NCBI GenBank assembly: GCA_050084985.1 | Contig: JBITNC010000002.1 | Location: 19,530,001 to 19,594,000 of the forward strand | Origin: Nageia nagi | Lineage: Eukaryota > Pinophyta | Direction: 5' to 3' | DNA: 64,000 bases | Shown here: one piece after another, positions 12,620 through 25,250 of the stretch | Numbering within the stretch: position 1 is the stretch's first letter | Layout of the letters: each line of letters begins with the position of its first letter | Position numbers and translations under genes: made by a program | Notes under the pieces: model-generated | What the model saw: the letters and a program-made list of their open reading frames with translations, nothing else | Told to the model about the DNA's origin: nothing | The model's database searches: none

Positions 12620-13900
12620 CCCATTGATGGGAATAGGTAATTCTTAAGACCTAATAATATATTATAATTTGAATGCATTACTTTGCATGGATTGAATGAC
12701 AATGTAAGGTTTGCTCCAAAGAGAATCAAATTTTTGGTGTCTTTTAGGCTTTGCTCTTTCCTCACCCCATTTGAGGATAATGTCACCTGGTTCAAATTTC
12801 ACCCAAGAAGACTTTTTATTATCAAACCATTTCTTGATAATATGTTAGTGATGATAGAATGACTCGCATGCTTTGTTCCAATCTTCCTCAAATTTTAAGA
12901 GCTAACTATATCTAGATTGTTGTGGCTCAAAGTGATGGTCCTCCATTTCTTGTAGGATTTTCAATGCTAGTAACTCCATGTGTATTGGCAACATAAGTCT
13001 TGTACCATATACCAATGCACATGGGGATGTCTTTATTGCTAATTTTATATTGATCCTATCTACCCATAATGCAAAGTTTAATAGTGTATGCCACTTTTTG
13101 GGATTCCCTTCAATTTTTTTCTTGATGATCTAGGTTAGATTTTTGTTAGTTAATTCCGCTAACCCATTACCTTGTGGGAAATAATTTGAAGAGAATAACC
13201 CATACACTTCATATTGAGCTACAAAGCTTGATAAATTACCTCTAATAAAAGTTAGGCCATTATTTAACATAATATTATATGGAATTACAAAGTGAGTGAT
13301 TATCCTTTTGATAATTTCTATTATTGCTTCTTGATCTACATTTTTACATGGCATAGCCTCTGACCATCTAGTGAGGTAATCTATTACAATCAATATAAAC
13401 TTGTGGCCTACCAAGAAATTTGGGTTTATAACACTAATGAATTCCATACCCCATTGTTGAAAGGGTTCTTTGACTACCATAGGTTTGAGAGGTATTGTAG
13501 CTTGTCTTCTCTTTCCCATAAATCTGTTGCACTTGTCACATTCTTGAGCAATATTGAATGAATCCTAAAATATAATGGGTTAATAATATCTAGCTTGTAA
13601 TATTTTTATGGCTATAGTTGGTCCACTATAATGCTTGCTAGAGAATTTGTAATGATATTCATGCAATATACTATGAGATTCATCTTGAGACACATCTTAG
13701 TAAGGTTTGATCAAAAATATTTTCTATATAGATGGTCATCTATCATGATAAACTTGAGGGCATGCAACTTGAATCTCCTTATTTGAAATCTATCTAGAGA
13801 TTCAAGGCACCTACTAGTTAAGAAATAAATCATGATTTGTTTAATCCAATTACTTTTTTGATTGAGTTGCTATTCATCCTTCATAAGAGCAATCATATGT
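12620..13900 (-). pseudogene. Integrase of element C, decayed
   Basis: The core is open from 13519 to 13130: QQWGMEFISVINP (normally G-L/M-D-F, so the first catalytic Asp is Glu), FILIVIDYLTRWSEAMP, PYNIMLNNGLTF (second Asp of the DNG motif is Asn) and PQGNGLAELTNKNL (catalytic Glu kept). The C-terminal domain with FEPGDIILKWGEER and KFDSLWSKPY lies at 12795-12640 in another frame. The N-terminal zinc-binding part is too eroded to place. With two of three catalytic residues changed the enzyme is inactive. Confidence 0.85.
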
Positions 13901-13989
13901 GAAGCTTTAGCTATATTTTTATAGAGATCCCTACCTCTAATTAGCTTGGTTGGCTTAATCTTTATATCATATTCCATTATTTTAGTAAT

Positions 13990-15140
13990 CCAACTAGCTT
14001 TCCTTCACCTAGATCTCCTTGTATAATATAATTTCTCACATCTATATGGATAGTAAATACAAGGATTCTTTGCTAGTGTTGATGCAATGTTTGACTATGA
14101 AAGGCAATCAGATGTTCTTCATTGTTGTCATCCTTTTGTGCTAGAATTATAGCAATGCTCTTATCTAATCCATGTGCATACATGATGAAATCTTTTGAAA
14201 TATCAAAATTTTTAAGGACAAGAGCTTCTATTATAGCCTTTTTTATATTTTTGAAGGCTACTTTTGCTTCATATGACCAAGTAAATACAACATCTTTCTT
14301 TAGCATTGAAGTGATTGGGAATACAATCTCTAAAAAATTATTAATGAATTTTTTAACAAAATTGATTTGACCAATAAATGATTGTAAGGCCTTCTTATTT
14401 AAGCAAAGTGGTAGTGCTTCTATAGCTTTTACTCTTTCTAGATTAATTGCTAGTCCCTCTTTTGAGATAATTAGGCCAAGTAATTTTCCTTGGTTGACCA
14501 TAAAAATTATTTTTTTTGGATTTATTGAAATGCCAAATTTTATGCATTTTTCAAAGACTAGTCTTAGATGTTCCAAGTGATCACTTCTACTTTTGGACAA
14601 CACTATGATATCATCTAGATAGATCAGTATAATCTTATTTATTAATTCACTAAATGTATGATTCATGTCTCTTTAAAAAGTAGCTGCTACATTAGAAAGA
14701 CCAAATGGCATTCTTTCAAAAGCAAATGTTCCCCATTTAGTTGTAAATGCAATTTTGAATTGAGCTTGATCTTTCATCTAAATCTAGTTAAATCCTGAGT
14801 AACCATCAATTGTTAAAAAATAGCAAGCTTTGGATATTGTATGTAGGATCTATTCCATAGGAGGGAGAGGATAATTATCTTTAAGAGACACTTTATTCAA
14901 ATTTCTAAAATCAACATAGAGTCCAATTTCTTCACTTTTCTTTCTAATAGGAACTAGATTTGCAACCCAAGAAGAATGCTTGATAGGATAATAATATTTG
15001 AATCAAGAAGCTTGATTAACTTTTGTTTCATAGCTTCCTTTATTTTTAGGTTGATTAGTCTTTATTTTTGCCTGTATGGTTTGACATCTAGTTCAAACTC
15101 AATTATGTGTTGAATGATATTTTTGTCATATGTCTTAAGA
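13990..15140 (-). pseudogene. pol: Reverse transcriptase - RNase H of element C
   Basis: Decayed RT with the order palm/fingers LYVDFRNLNKVSLKDNYPLPP (about 14910), AFTTKWGTFAFERMPFGLSN (about 14750-14690), then an open stretch 14666-14073 holding the catalytic YLDD box (14610-14621), GKLLGLIISKEGL, and a connection/RNase H start with FIMYAHGLDKSIAIILAQKDD. The YLDD Asp pair is preserved; the upstream half has several stops. The RNase H end (14070-13900) is much worn. RT copies the element's RNA into DNA and RNase H removes the RNA strand. Confidence 0.88.
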
Positions 15141-15559
15141 TCATCATAAGTCTACGTAATTACTTAGGAAAATTTATGATAAATTTGAGATATAATAGCT
15201 TTTTTTGTATTAAAATACTTTGAACCAACTTTTATATACTTCTTGGGTTCTACTTCCAGCTCAACATAATTCTCCTTTAGGATGGCCAAAGACTTAGCCT
15301 TTAGGAAAATATTTGAATCAAATAGTCTTTCAAAAGAGAGCAATCCTTTTGGTATAACATTGTTTTTGAGTTGGATAATTTCTAATTCTTGGAAAAAATC
15401 AAGCATTTCTTGAATACCAAAAGTGTGAACCACTACTTCATCCATGAGGAAGTTTAGAATATGCTCATCGAAGTTGAATACTTGCCATAAGTTTGTAGCA
15501 TTTAGAAGTAAAGGCCTACATTAAACTTTGACTCCAAGAGTTCCTCTTTTATAATGAGT

Positions 15560-15945
15560 AGGATTATAATGTACCCCTCTTCTAGCGAGTGCATTAGCTA
15601 TTTGATTATGCCTTCTAGGAATAAATATAAAATTGATAGCCAAGAATGACTCCAATAAATCCCACACTCTATTCCTGTAGTTCTTTAGAAAATGATATTT
15701 TACACTAATCTAATTTCTAACCTCCTTAATGACCATTTTTGAATCACCATGGACAATTAGGCATCTGATGCCTATACTAATTACTTTAGATAACCCTAAA
15801 TAAAGGGCTTCATACTCAATAGCATTATTTGTATAATTCTAAATGAATTGAAAGGAGAATCTTTTGGTATTTTCCTTAGGAGATTTGAACACCACCTTAG
15901 CTCCACATCCATGTCAACATTGAGAACCATCAAAATACATTTTCC
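15560..15945 (-). pseudogene. Archaeal-type RNase H (aRNH) of element C, upstream of RT
   Basis: Minus-strand reading shows KMYFDGSQC (first Asp), NNAIEYEALYLGL (Glu), VHGDSKMVIKEV (second Asp) and HNQIANALARRG, where the usual final Asp of the ADALA motif is Asn. This is the extra RNase H of Tat-lineage Ty3/gypsy elements and is clearly distinct from the RNase H that follows RT in the same element. Stops stand after GSQC and in the FQFI-NYTN stretch, both plausibly C-to-T changes. It lies between protease and RT, whereas in element B the equivalent domain follows RT-RNase H. Confidence 0.8.
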
Positions 15946-16253
15946 ATATCTCATGTTCTTTTCCAATAATGATTGAGATTGGTTAATTTTTCTCATACAA
16001 ATAATAATTTCTCATACTAGTATTTGTGACCTAGTAATTCAAGTCATTTACTAAAAGAACTTTAGTTGTTAGTAGTGATTCCCTTAGTGTGTTACTTTTA
16101 AATACTTCCACTAGTTATGGATCATTCATACAATTTTATTCAATGATCCTTTTGAGATAGACATTTTTGGTGCCTTCATTCAAAATTTTTACCTGTTTAT
16201 TTTAGAAAGGAAGAAGATGGTGTCTATAGTCTAAAGCTAGGTATCCTCCCAAT

Positions 16254-16649
16254 TTAGTAGTGAATTATTTTGAAAGACATTCTAAATAAAGGTGGAATAT
16301 CGACTACAATAATATCTTGGACAACACTAGTATCAATGAAGGCATTCAAAGTTATTTGAACTCCTTTGACACTACCAACTACATCTACTGAGGAAAAATA
16401 TAATTGTATGACACCATCAATACATCTTGTAATATATAACTTCAGTTCATCTATAATAACTTTAGGGATCATAGTTATTGTAGCTCTAGTATCAATCATA
16501 CAGTTGTTCACTACCCAATCTTCTAGTCTCAAAGACAAATAGAAAGGTGGGGGTCTTGTTATACCTATTGCAGCTAGAGGGACAACTTCAGACATGGCAT
16601 AGATAGGATTATCTTTATTTGCCCTTTTTTTACTATTTCTTAACTTCAA
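16254..16649 (-). pseudogene. Aspartic protease domain of element C
   Basis: An open stretch of 131 codons with the retropepsin-like segment CMIDTRATITMIP. The family motif is D-T/S-G-A; here glycine is replaced by arginine (DTRA), which should kill the enzyme. It would have cleaved the Gag-Pol polyprotein. It follows the gag junction with a gap of about 20 bases and precedes the extra RNase H, the normal polyprotein order except for that RNase H. Confidence 0.75.
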
Positions 16650-16670
16650 ATATTTTTGTAAAAGATCTAA

Positions 16671-18300
16671 TTAACTTGGTATCTTTAATGCATCAAATAT
16701 GGTTATCCTAGAAGGAGTTTTCTTTAATTCTTCCATAATATTATATGGAACATATGAGATAAACTTACTTTGTTCCACTTGTTGATGTGTTATAAGATGT
16801 TGAGTAGCCTTTGCTTTATGATAATCAATAATGAAAGGATATCTCAATTTACTAAGTATTTTCTTCTTTGAAACTTCTTTTCTAATTGTAATGGAGTTTA
16901 TTTCAATCGAGGCATTAGTACCTATATTTGATGGAATAGTACCCAAATTAAATGGAACTTGATGTTGTTGATTATGAGGTTGAGCTAAGGGAGCCTTAGC
17001 TTTCTTGGATTTAGGTTATATTTGAGTGGAAGCTTAATATTATTGAGTGGCTTAGGGTTACTATAGAACTATTGAAGAAGTTGCTTTAGTTTGAACACAA
17101 TTTGCTTATTCTTTAGCATATCTTAGAAGCTAAAAGATCACCATTATGAGATTAGCAACAAGATCTGATGTAGTTTCCACCATTTGGTTAGAATGTAAAA
17201 CCAAATATTGATGTTGATATAGAAAATGAGGAGCTGAACATGGTGAGCACCATTCCATAATGCCTAAAGTAGCACTATCTATAGAACTAGTCATAATAGC
17301 ATTTTTAATTATTTTGGGAGGATTTGTCTATTCTAGCTAGTTGGCCTTTGGCTAGAATCTTGGTTGATATTGATTATCATATATTCTATAATTAAAACCA
17401 TGATTCTACCTTTATTATAGAGTGAGCTTATTGGTTATATTCCTAATAGTTACCTCCAATTACCTTATTCTTTCCTCTTCTTGAGATTTAAGTTTAGCAC
17501 TAGAACTTATGGATACAAGAGTGGGTAATGTTGGTAACTAGTTTTGGACAATAGGTTTGGGAGGAAGTGGTAAGGATAGAACTCTAGGGTGACCTATTTG
17601 TGGAGCCTATTTAGGAGGCAAGTTCAAACCTAAAGGCATGATTGTTCTAGGCTACATTTTACTAAAGGACACTAAGGTATGTTATATGATTTTTTTATTT
17701 TGTAAACATGTGGGAATGTATCTCCTAACATAACCATGAGCATATTAAGGTTAGGGAGGAAAGCTTTCCTATAATGCACTAGAGCTTGTGCATTTATTAT
17801 TCTAATCCTTACTAGTATAGACTTCCATGTTCTTTCAAATCTAATATTGAAATCATCAATGGATTCATAAGGATGTCTTTTGATACATGCTATAAGGTTA
17901 AGGAATGTGCTATCATCACTATCTATGGAAAATTATTTAATTAAATATTGACATAACTCTCCCCATGAATTTATAGACTAGGGGTGAGAGTCCTAAACCA
18001 CTTGGACACTTTGCCTTCAAAAGAGTGTGATAGTAATCTAGTCATTACAGTTTCATTTGTAATATCAAAGCTTGAAGCAACAAAGATACATCTTAACAAT
18101 TTTGATATGGTGTCTTTTCAAAGCCATCATACTTAGGAAAAAATTTTAAATATTTTTGAGGTATAGGAGGGGAATTAGTAACAATAACCAAATGATGACT
18201 ATTATTCCATGCAGAAAAATCTACTGGTTAAGCCATACTTGGAGAATGGGTAGGAGATAAATTATTTTTAGGGACTAAGTGAAATACAACTAATAGTGGG
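16671..18300 (-). pseudogene. gag: Gag of element C, decayed
   Basis: The minus strand shows a Retrotrans_gag-type capsid segment: VMTRLLSHSFEGKVSKWFRTL at about 18055-17990, a frameshift at about 17980, then an INSWGELCQYL-like stretch, and IDDFNIRFERTWKSI near 17870-17815. Aromatic residues and spacing fit the gag family. A Pro-rich part follows, then the open stretch 16946-16671 with YNIMEELKKTPSRITIFDALKIP, a conserved sequence of the gag/protease junction in this kind of element. Multiple stops and shifts. The start is not identifiable. Confidence 0.75.
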
Positions 18301-18618
18301 ATTTCCCTTAAGGGGATCAAAAGAGACACAACCTAAGAAATCTTTCACCTATTCCTCCTATAAGGAACTGATAGCTCTTAAAATCTAGGCTATCTAAGGG
18401 AATTTCTAGCACTACTTCTAGTTAGTCTATGTTCTAGAGGTGCCAAGGTTCAAAACATTGACTAGTTGATAGTAGGCTCACTAATAAGGTAAAAATAACC
18501 TTATAATATTGAAAGATTTAGTTGATAGCCCACCAAATGAGGCTATTAGGACTAACTAGACCTGCTAAATATATAATTTAGCTTGCATCCCACTAGGCAT
18601 GCCAAAGATGGAACAAGC

Positions 18619-20219
18619 TATTATTGATTGGTATATCATAACTTCAAAGGGTTTGATCTTGTAATATTCTCCATTGCTCGCAATGGTAGGTTCTTTTAAA
18701 GAGTATAAGGTGGTGGGGATGCATTCATATTGTTTTTCTACTCAATCTCCAATTCATAGGCTAATTCTTATCTATATTCAAGGTTAAAAGTAATAGGAAA
18801 GGAATGAAAGGATAAAGAGTTATAAGAAAGAGATAAATAGATAAAAGAGAGCTAAAATAAAAAATTTACAACCCAAGCATTACAACATAGGCAACAATCC
18901 ATATCCAAGATTAAGAATAGCAAACTATCTCGCACCTAGGGTCTCATAATCACAATACATAGCCACAATTTGTAGAGAACATTTCACACATAACATTTTA
19001 TAAAAGTAATAAATAGCCATTTTGTTACAATAGGAAAAAGCATTATCTATTGTATTATCATATGTGAATAGATCTTATAGATTTAGGCAAATTTGCTAAT
19101 ATATTTAACCTTTTTGATCTCTAAAAAATAGCTATTTATAAAAATTCCCCCCTTCTTGGGTGGTTGGGTTTCAATAATATACATAATTGCTAGCATTGAA
19201 TGAAACAACTAAAATAACACTATTTACATAAATGTGACAATTTTGTTAGATTACATAGTGAATAAGTACCAATTAACATGACTATTTGGGAATTTGTAAT
19301 TTCTAAATAGCCATGTCCATAGAGCCACAATCCTTCTAACATGTCATTGACTACTCCTTCTTTGACTTGTAGTTGATTGAAGATAGCACTATAGCTATCT
19401 GAGTAATTATTTTACTGCAAATTGATGGGTATAATTTGGTACTATGCTCTATCAGTTGCTATCTACTTCTATGCAATCTTTATGATCTCTACTATAGATG
19501 TTAGTAATCAAAGTAATGGTGATTGATAGACATTATGTTAACTTGGTTCAAGAAGAAACTACCATTATTATGTGGAAATGAATTGGTGTTGACACATTAA
19601 TAGGGCCTCAAGGGTCAAACACTCAAGATAAAGTGGACCTAAGTGTTTCTTCTTATGTATTTCTCTTATCTTTGGTTAGTAGGTTCTATGTTCTTTATTC
19701 AAGCTTTATTGATGATCTAGCTCTTTTGGGACCCATTGATTTTAGTGAAAATCATGACATCATCTCTTAAAATCAGTAGGCTTTGTTGATGATATGGCTT
19801 TTCTAGGACCTATTGATTTTAGTCAAAAATCATGACATCATCTCTCAAAATTGATAAGCTTTATTGATGATCTAGTTCTAAATTTATACAACTCTTGGAC
19901 ACTTATGTCAACAATTCTTGAACACCCTAAGGGAATAAATATAACTCCTAGATATTCTTATTTACATAACTCCTAGGTACTCTAAGATAATAACATAACT
20001 CCTGGGTATATTTATTTATAATTTCTAACACTCTAAGAGAAAGAAATGAGAAGAGGAGGAATTGAAAAGAATGAAAGAATATAAGAATTTACAACTCATG
20101 GAGACTCTAAGAGAGTAACATCACTTTGAGCACTCTTATTTACATAACTCTTGAACACTAAAGAATAAAAAAAATAGAGAATAAAGAAAAATTTTGAATT
20201 ACCCTAATTTAGAGTGTAA
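18619..20219 (-). repeat. 5' LTR of element C
   Basis: Partner of 6604-8207, with the same internal landmarks, including the duplicated ~78-bp unit (about 19705-19870). Being on the right, it is the 5' LTR of a minus-strand element. I could not recognise a convincing primer-binding site just inside it (below 18619). Confidence 0.8.
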
Positions 20220-20526
20220 ATATGAAAGAATATATTTATATATTGATTATGTCATGACATAATCTTCTAAGTGTCAAAAACTAGTCCAATAGTGATAAGT
20301 TAGCCTCATCCACCATATGTTCTAAAATTATGCAACTATATATCATTTAAATGCATAATATTGTTGAACTTCTTGGTAATGAAGGCTAACTTGAGAAATA
20401 ATTTAATTTATACCTCTCACTAAAATTTCTAAATAGACCATATAATATGAAATTATTTAAATTCCCATCTCACCTTGTATCCTCTCATCTCACCTTATAA
20501 AATACCCCTTTCTCTCCTCTAACCCC

Positions 20527-20727
20527 TCATCTGGAAAACTCAAAATATAAAATATATTCTAAGTGCCCACCTAATCTCCTTATCAAATGTGGAAGGATAA
20601 TATATAAGGCCCATGAAACTATGTTTGCATAATCCATCTCCCTCATTGTAGTCCATGAAACTATGTTTGCATCATGCATATTCCATATTTTGCATACACA
20701 TCTTTTAGGTTTTATATTCCATTTCAA
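20527..20727 (-). pseudogene. PPR fragment (minus strand)
   Basis: Short minus-strand reading with MHDANIVSWTTM and, about 50 bases on, YANIVSWA, a duplicated piece of the PPR consensus (F-D-K-M...N-x-V-S-W-x-x-M-I). Too short to be a gene; one of many PPR scraps in 20220-30620. Confidence 0.55.
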
Positions 20728-20929
20728 TTTTTCAAAAAGTACTTAAGTGTGTGGATGTTTTTACTTGGTGTTTGTGTCATGAAATAAGTTGGCCTCATCC
20801 ATCATATGTTCTGAAATGATGCAAATGTACATCATTTAAATACATAAAGTTATTTACCTTCTTTGCCACACAAGTTATCATGAGAAATGATTTAATTCAG
20901 ACCTCTAATTGAAATATCTAAATAGAACA

Positions 20930-21840
20930 TATGATATGAAATAATTTAAATATACATTGTGATATGATATAAAATTATTTAAATATAGTACCATATATGA
21001 TAAGATGAAAACATGTTTGTAATACTTAGCCAAACACATAAAAAATATGAAGTTCCCAAGTGGATATAGTGTTGTATATAAAAAATGATGAGATGAAAAC
21101 AATATAACATGTTGTGGGTTCCTTCATTGTCTAGCATGTATTAGAACTTATTTATAAATAAATTATGATTTACAATATGAAATGGTTTAAATACACCATA
21201 TGATCTAAAAACTAGTTTGGAAAAAGAAAGAAATTGTTAAACCCAAAAAATTTATAAGTATCAAAAATACTTGACTTGTAATACTTTTCCAAATAAAGAA
21301 ACATAAAGCATATCTAAATCTTGATCATTTAAGCAATATTGTAGAGCATAAATAATGATATGTTGTAGTAGTATTGTAAAACATAATTATGTAATTCTAG
21401 ATGTTTCTTGAAATAATAAATGAAATGATCTTGAACTAAGAAATTAGAACCAGATGTTGGGTGAAATAAAATAAGTATGTCTTATAGTACATACCCACTT
21501 TGAATCACCCTATGTTAGATTATTATAAAAAATTGTTGCAATCTAGTATTTGGTAAAATGTTGTCTCGCCATTGGATATCTTCTTTTTTCCCTCATTGAT
21601 ACCTAGTCACATCATAGATAATGTGATATTTATTTTTGATTCAACATTCTTATATACTATAATGATTGGAGGATAAGAAATCAATGGCTACAACAAGGAT
21701 GCCCTAAAAATTTGATCTAAGTATGTAAAAACATGCCTATAATACTTAGCCAAACAAAAAATAAAATGTGTCTCTCCCAAGTGGATGTTGTGTTGTATAG
21801 AAAAATGATGAGATGAAAATAATAGAACATGTTCTTTTGA
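20930..21840. repeat. Dispersed repeat block with two copies of a ~125-bp module
   Basis: The module runs from 'aaaacatgyytrtaatacttagccaa' to 'gatgagatgaaaayaat..aacatgtt'. It occurs here at about 21000-21130 and 21720-21840, and also at 6310-6430 and 25625-25770. The CATATGATATGAAATG minisatellite is at 20930-21000. Between the copies I see only AT-rich sequence without coding potential. Confidence 0.6.
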
Positions 21841-21844
21841 TATA

Positions 21845-22740
21845 TCTACTTGGTGCTTCTAAACTGAATATTTATGGTTCATGTAGGTTATCTTGAGGAA
21901 TATTTGAACTTCAATACCAAAATACCCATAAAACCTAAATTGGGTATGTGTATGTGTCTACTTGGTGCTTCTCAATTGAATGTTATGGTTGTATAAGCTA
22001 TCTTGAGGGAGCTTTGAAATTCACTACCAAAATACCATTTAAACCTAAATTGGGTGTGTCTACTTGGTTATTATAAATTGAATGTTGTGGTTTGTGCAAG
22101 CTATCTTAAGGGAGATTTGAACTCCACTACTAAAATACCCATAAACCCTAAAATGGATGTGTGAATGTGTATACTTGGTTCTTCTAAATCAAATGTTATG
22201 GGTCATGCAAGATATCTTGAGGGAGCTTTGAAATTCACTACCAAAATACCCATAAACCCTAAATTAGGTTTGTGGATGTATCTACTTAGTGCTTTTAAAT
22301 CAAATGTTATGGTTCATGTAGGCTATCTTGAGGGATATTTAAACTTCACTACCAAAATACCCATAAACCCTAAACTAGGTTTGTGGATGCATCTACTTGG
22401 TGCTTCTAAATTTAAAGTTATGGTTAATGTAGGCTATCTTGAGGGAGATTTGAACTTTAATACCAAAATATGCTTAAACCTTGAAATGGGTGTATGTATG
22501 TGCCTACTTGGTGCTTCTAAAACAAATGTTATGGTTCATGCAAGCTAAGTTGAGAGAGATTTGAACTTTGCTACCAAAATACCCATAAACCTTGAATTAG
22601 ATGTATGTATGTGTCTACTTGGTGCTTATAAATTGAATGTTATGTTTTGTTCAAGGTCTATTAAGGGAGCTTTGAACTTCACTACCAAAACACTCATACA
22701 CCCTAAATACACACAAAATGTGTTTTCTAAAAAAGGCCCA
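21845..22740 (+). repeat. Tandem array 1 of a 111-bp PPR E-motif-derived unit
   Basis: About eight head-to-tail copies of a 111-bp (37-codon) unit. Copies in the open stretches 22165-22548 and 22561-22743 translate as GYLEGxLNFTTKIPINPKLG followed by LWMxLLGASKSNVMVHV, then the next copy. This matches the end of PLS-class PPR proteins (...GYLEEALxFIxKMPIKPDxxVWxxLLGACR...), i.e. the last S motif plus E motif. In a normal PPR protein this segment occurs once. Some copies carry short deletions (near 21990 and 22060). Together with array 2 (28665-29210) it looks like satellite-type amplification of a piece of a PPR pseudogene. It could in part be translated, but I see no start or promoter. Confidence 0.8.
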
Positions 22741-22749
22741 TAGACATGA

Positions 22750-22880
22750 AAATAGTGGAAGAATACATAAGACCTAGGGATTGTTTGACAAGATGCATGA
22801 TACAAACATAGTTTTATGGTCTACAATGATTACAATATATACATTTAATGGATTTTATAAAACATATAAAAGAATTCTTA
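22750..22880 (+). pseudogene. PPR fragment directly behind array 1
   Basis: Right after the last 111-bp unit the sequence turns to an earlier part of the PPR consensus: RIHKT-like residues, then LFDKMHDTNIVLWSTMITIYTFNGF. In a PPR protein this segment comes before, not after, the E region, so the order is circular, as expected if the whole PPR locus was tandemly duplicated. Confidence 0.6.
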
Positions 22881-23039
22881 TCTTATCTCACCTTATCATC
22901 TTACATATCATCATCTCACCTTGCAAATGCCCCTTTCTCTCCTTTGACCCCTCAACCAACAAAATAAAAAAACTTGAAATGATGAAAATATTCTAAGTGC
23001 CCACCTAAGAACCATGCCTTTTACTTTTATTTTATTTTA

Positions 23040-23398
23040 TTTATTTATATTAATGGTTGGTTTTACACCATCTCATTATACTTTTTGGGAGTGATTATAA
23101 ACCACCCAATAAAAATTACCTCCAAAACATAATATTGAAATGATTAAAACCACCTAGAAAAATTGTCTCAAATAGCCCATTGCCAAAGCCCTTTTTTGGT
23201 CTAATGTAAGGCCTTTATCAATGATTATTTTATTTTCATCAATATGAGAACCACTAAAAGTTGGTCCCCTATGGAAATGGATTTTAAATGCTTCCATGTG
23301 GATTATTAAATTGCCACCTAAGGATATTTTGGGATGAGTTTAAGTCACCAATAGGGGGGTATAAAACTTCATATTTAGTGGTGGTTTAAAGCCATTTC

Positions 23399-23400
<2 letters not shown>
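23040..23400. other. Non-coding tail sequence shared with 25240-25330 and 29720-29890
   Basis: Contains phrases such as 'accacc..aataaaaattacctcc' and 'aagccc.tttttggtct' that recur at 25240-25330 and 29720-29890, each time some way behind PPR E-motif sequence. Probably the 3' part of one duplicated unit. No gene seen. Confidence 0.4.
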
Positions 23401-23450
<50 letters not shown>

Positions 23451-23451
23451 T
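23401..23451. repeat. (AT)n microsatellite with T tract
   Basis: Pure AT dinucleotide run of more than 30 bp, one phase slip, then a T run. Simple sequence. Confidence 0.95.
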
Positions 23452-24370
23452 TTTTTTTTAAAGGGTGTATCTTATATGCATTCTTCCATAAAGAGGAATG
23501 CTTTCAGACTACATCATCCTTGGTTACCTAAGGTACCCAAGCTCAATCATAGTAAGCCTAATTATAGTGCTATCCATGGGGTCCCAAAGGATGATCTAGT
23601 GGATTTGACTACTCATATGAAAATTTAAAATACATAAAATAATTAAAAATAAATAAAACTATTAACATTAATAACAAATTTACATGCACACCATATCATT
23701 ATCAAGTACTTACATATGTTGATATGCTCTACAATACAACATAGATACCTCAACTATGATTAACTTAATAATAGGCCTTACGTTTGAGATGATGGAATGA
23801 ATAATATGGCTTTGATTCTTGGATGACTATGGTCCTCTCCTTCACATTGATCAAAGGCATTTTTGTCTAGTACATATTATAAATAGATCAAATACCTACT
23901 TTTGTTCCACTCAAACAACATCACTAAATAGAAGGTGTTTCATATATTTATATATGTACTAAAAGTAAATGCCATGTACTATTTGATAACATTGCATTAT
24001 GCAAACACAATTTCATGGTCTATAATTATTGCAAGATATACATAAAATGAATTTTCTAAAAAAATGAAAAAAAATACAAGGCACAAATATATATGTAGAA
24101 TGAAGAAGAATACAAGATCATGGACTATAGAAAATTATAAGATAACATACTAAAAGAATACTTGTTTTTGTTGCATCCCTCTGGTATTGTCTTACCTTTG
24201 CAAAATGCTTATTATCTCCTCTACTCCCTTGCCTAGTAAAATATGGAAGAATATATAATGCCCAATAATTATGTAATAAGATGAATGATGCATACATAGT
24301 TTTATGTAATGAAATGATATTGATGATGTGAATAAAATGGATAATCTAAAAAAGATCTAGATACTTTTAA
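23452..24370 (+). other. AT-rich stretch with two small PPR scraps
   Basis: No open frame of note. Two scraps of PPR consensus on the plus strand: 'atgcaaacacaatttcatggtc' at 23999 (ANTISWS-like, compare ANIVSWxxMI) and 'aagatgaatgatgcatacatag' at 24277 (KMNDAYI-like). Otherwise nothing recognised. Confidence 0.4.
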
Positions 24371-24379
24371 TCATATTCA

Positions 24380-25250
24380 ATTGTCAAATGTAAAGTCAAA
24401 CTTTATAACTTTTATGAGCATATTTCCACCATATGCGAGGTATGGAAATCCATCAAAGATTAGTTGAAAATGGTTTTACATCAAATGGTGTGGTTATGAA
24501 CTACCTACTAGACATATATGTCAAATGTGCAAGAATACATAAGGTCTAGTAATTATTTAATAGGATGCATGGTATAAACAAAGTTTCATGGAATATAGTG
24601 ATCTTGAGGATATGCACAAAATGGATTTTCTAAAAATTCCCTAGAGAATTTTAAGCAGATGTAATTATGAGATATAAAGTAAAACTCTATAACCTTTGCT
24701 AGAATGTGCTAGTTATGGAAATCCATCAAAGAGTAGTTGAAAATGGTTTTCAATCAAGTGTTGTAGTTGTGAATGCCCTGATAGACATGTATGCAAAATG
24801 TGGAAAAATACACAAGGCTTGAAAATTATTTAAAAATATGCATGATGTGGATACAATTATGCAATGATTGGATGATTTGCAATTCATGGCTACAATAAGG
24901 ATTTCCTTAAACTCTTTGATTTGCTAAAGCACTTGGGAATCAACCCTTACAATATAACCTTTTTATGCTTTCAACTTGTAAACATCCATGTAGGTCTAGT
25001 GGATGAGGCTTATAAATACTTTAATAACATGAGATAAGGCCTCATTAATAGGATTGTCATCTCCCTAGATTATTTTAATAACAAAATATTATGATATAAT
25101 AGTTTAGTATAGAAGAGTCTGATTAGGATATAAGCATCAAATAAGGGATATTTGTATCACCTTACTGAGTTTGATCCTGACCCTTATTGCATTATTCCTA
25201 TGATGAATCATTATACATGCATTATTGAGGTTCAAAATTCACTACCAAAA
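24380..25250 (+). pseudogene. PPR protein pseudogene
   Basis: Two successive PPR modules: MEIHQRLVENGFTSNGVVMN...IYVKCARIHK at about 24440-24560, and again MEIHQRVVENGF near 24715, VVVNALIDMYAKCGKIHK at 24765-24820, then residues fitting HVGLVDEAYKYFNNM near 24990 and PMMNHYTCIIE at about 25200. Just behind, 'ttcactaccaaaatacccataaac' is the start of one E-motif unit. Order and spacing are those of a PLS-class PPR protein (organellar RNA binding). At least five stops and several shifts. The two ENGF modules are close copies of each other, another sign of internal duplication. Confidence 0.7.

Larger units (their letters stand above)
6604..20219 (-). mobile_element. Element C: 13.6 kb Ty3/gypsy element with dual RNase H
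   Basis: Two directly repeated ~1.6 kb LTRs (6604-8207 and 18619-20219) bound an internal region coding on the minus strand in the order gag, protease, archaeal-type RNase H, RT, RNase H, integrase, then a long extra reading frame. A second RNase H is the mark of the Tat lineage of plant Ty3/gypsy. Every domain is broken. No clear 5-bp target duplication or canonical TG/CA ends could be fixed, so the outer limits are those of the shared LTR sequence (plus or minus about 20 bp). Sequence outside both ends is PPR-derived repeat. Confidence 0.85.

Noticed and set aside
14122-14370. Plus-strand open stretch of 82 codons
   Set aside because: Antisense shadow of RT-RNase H of element C.
23040-23460. 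Possible MITE around the (AT)n tract
   Set aside because: No terminal inverted repeats or target duplication seen; better explained as the tail of the duplicated PPR unit.
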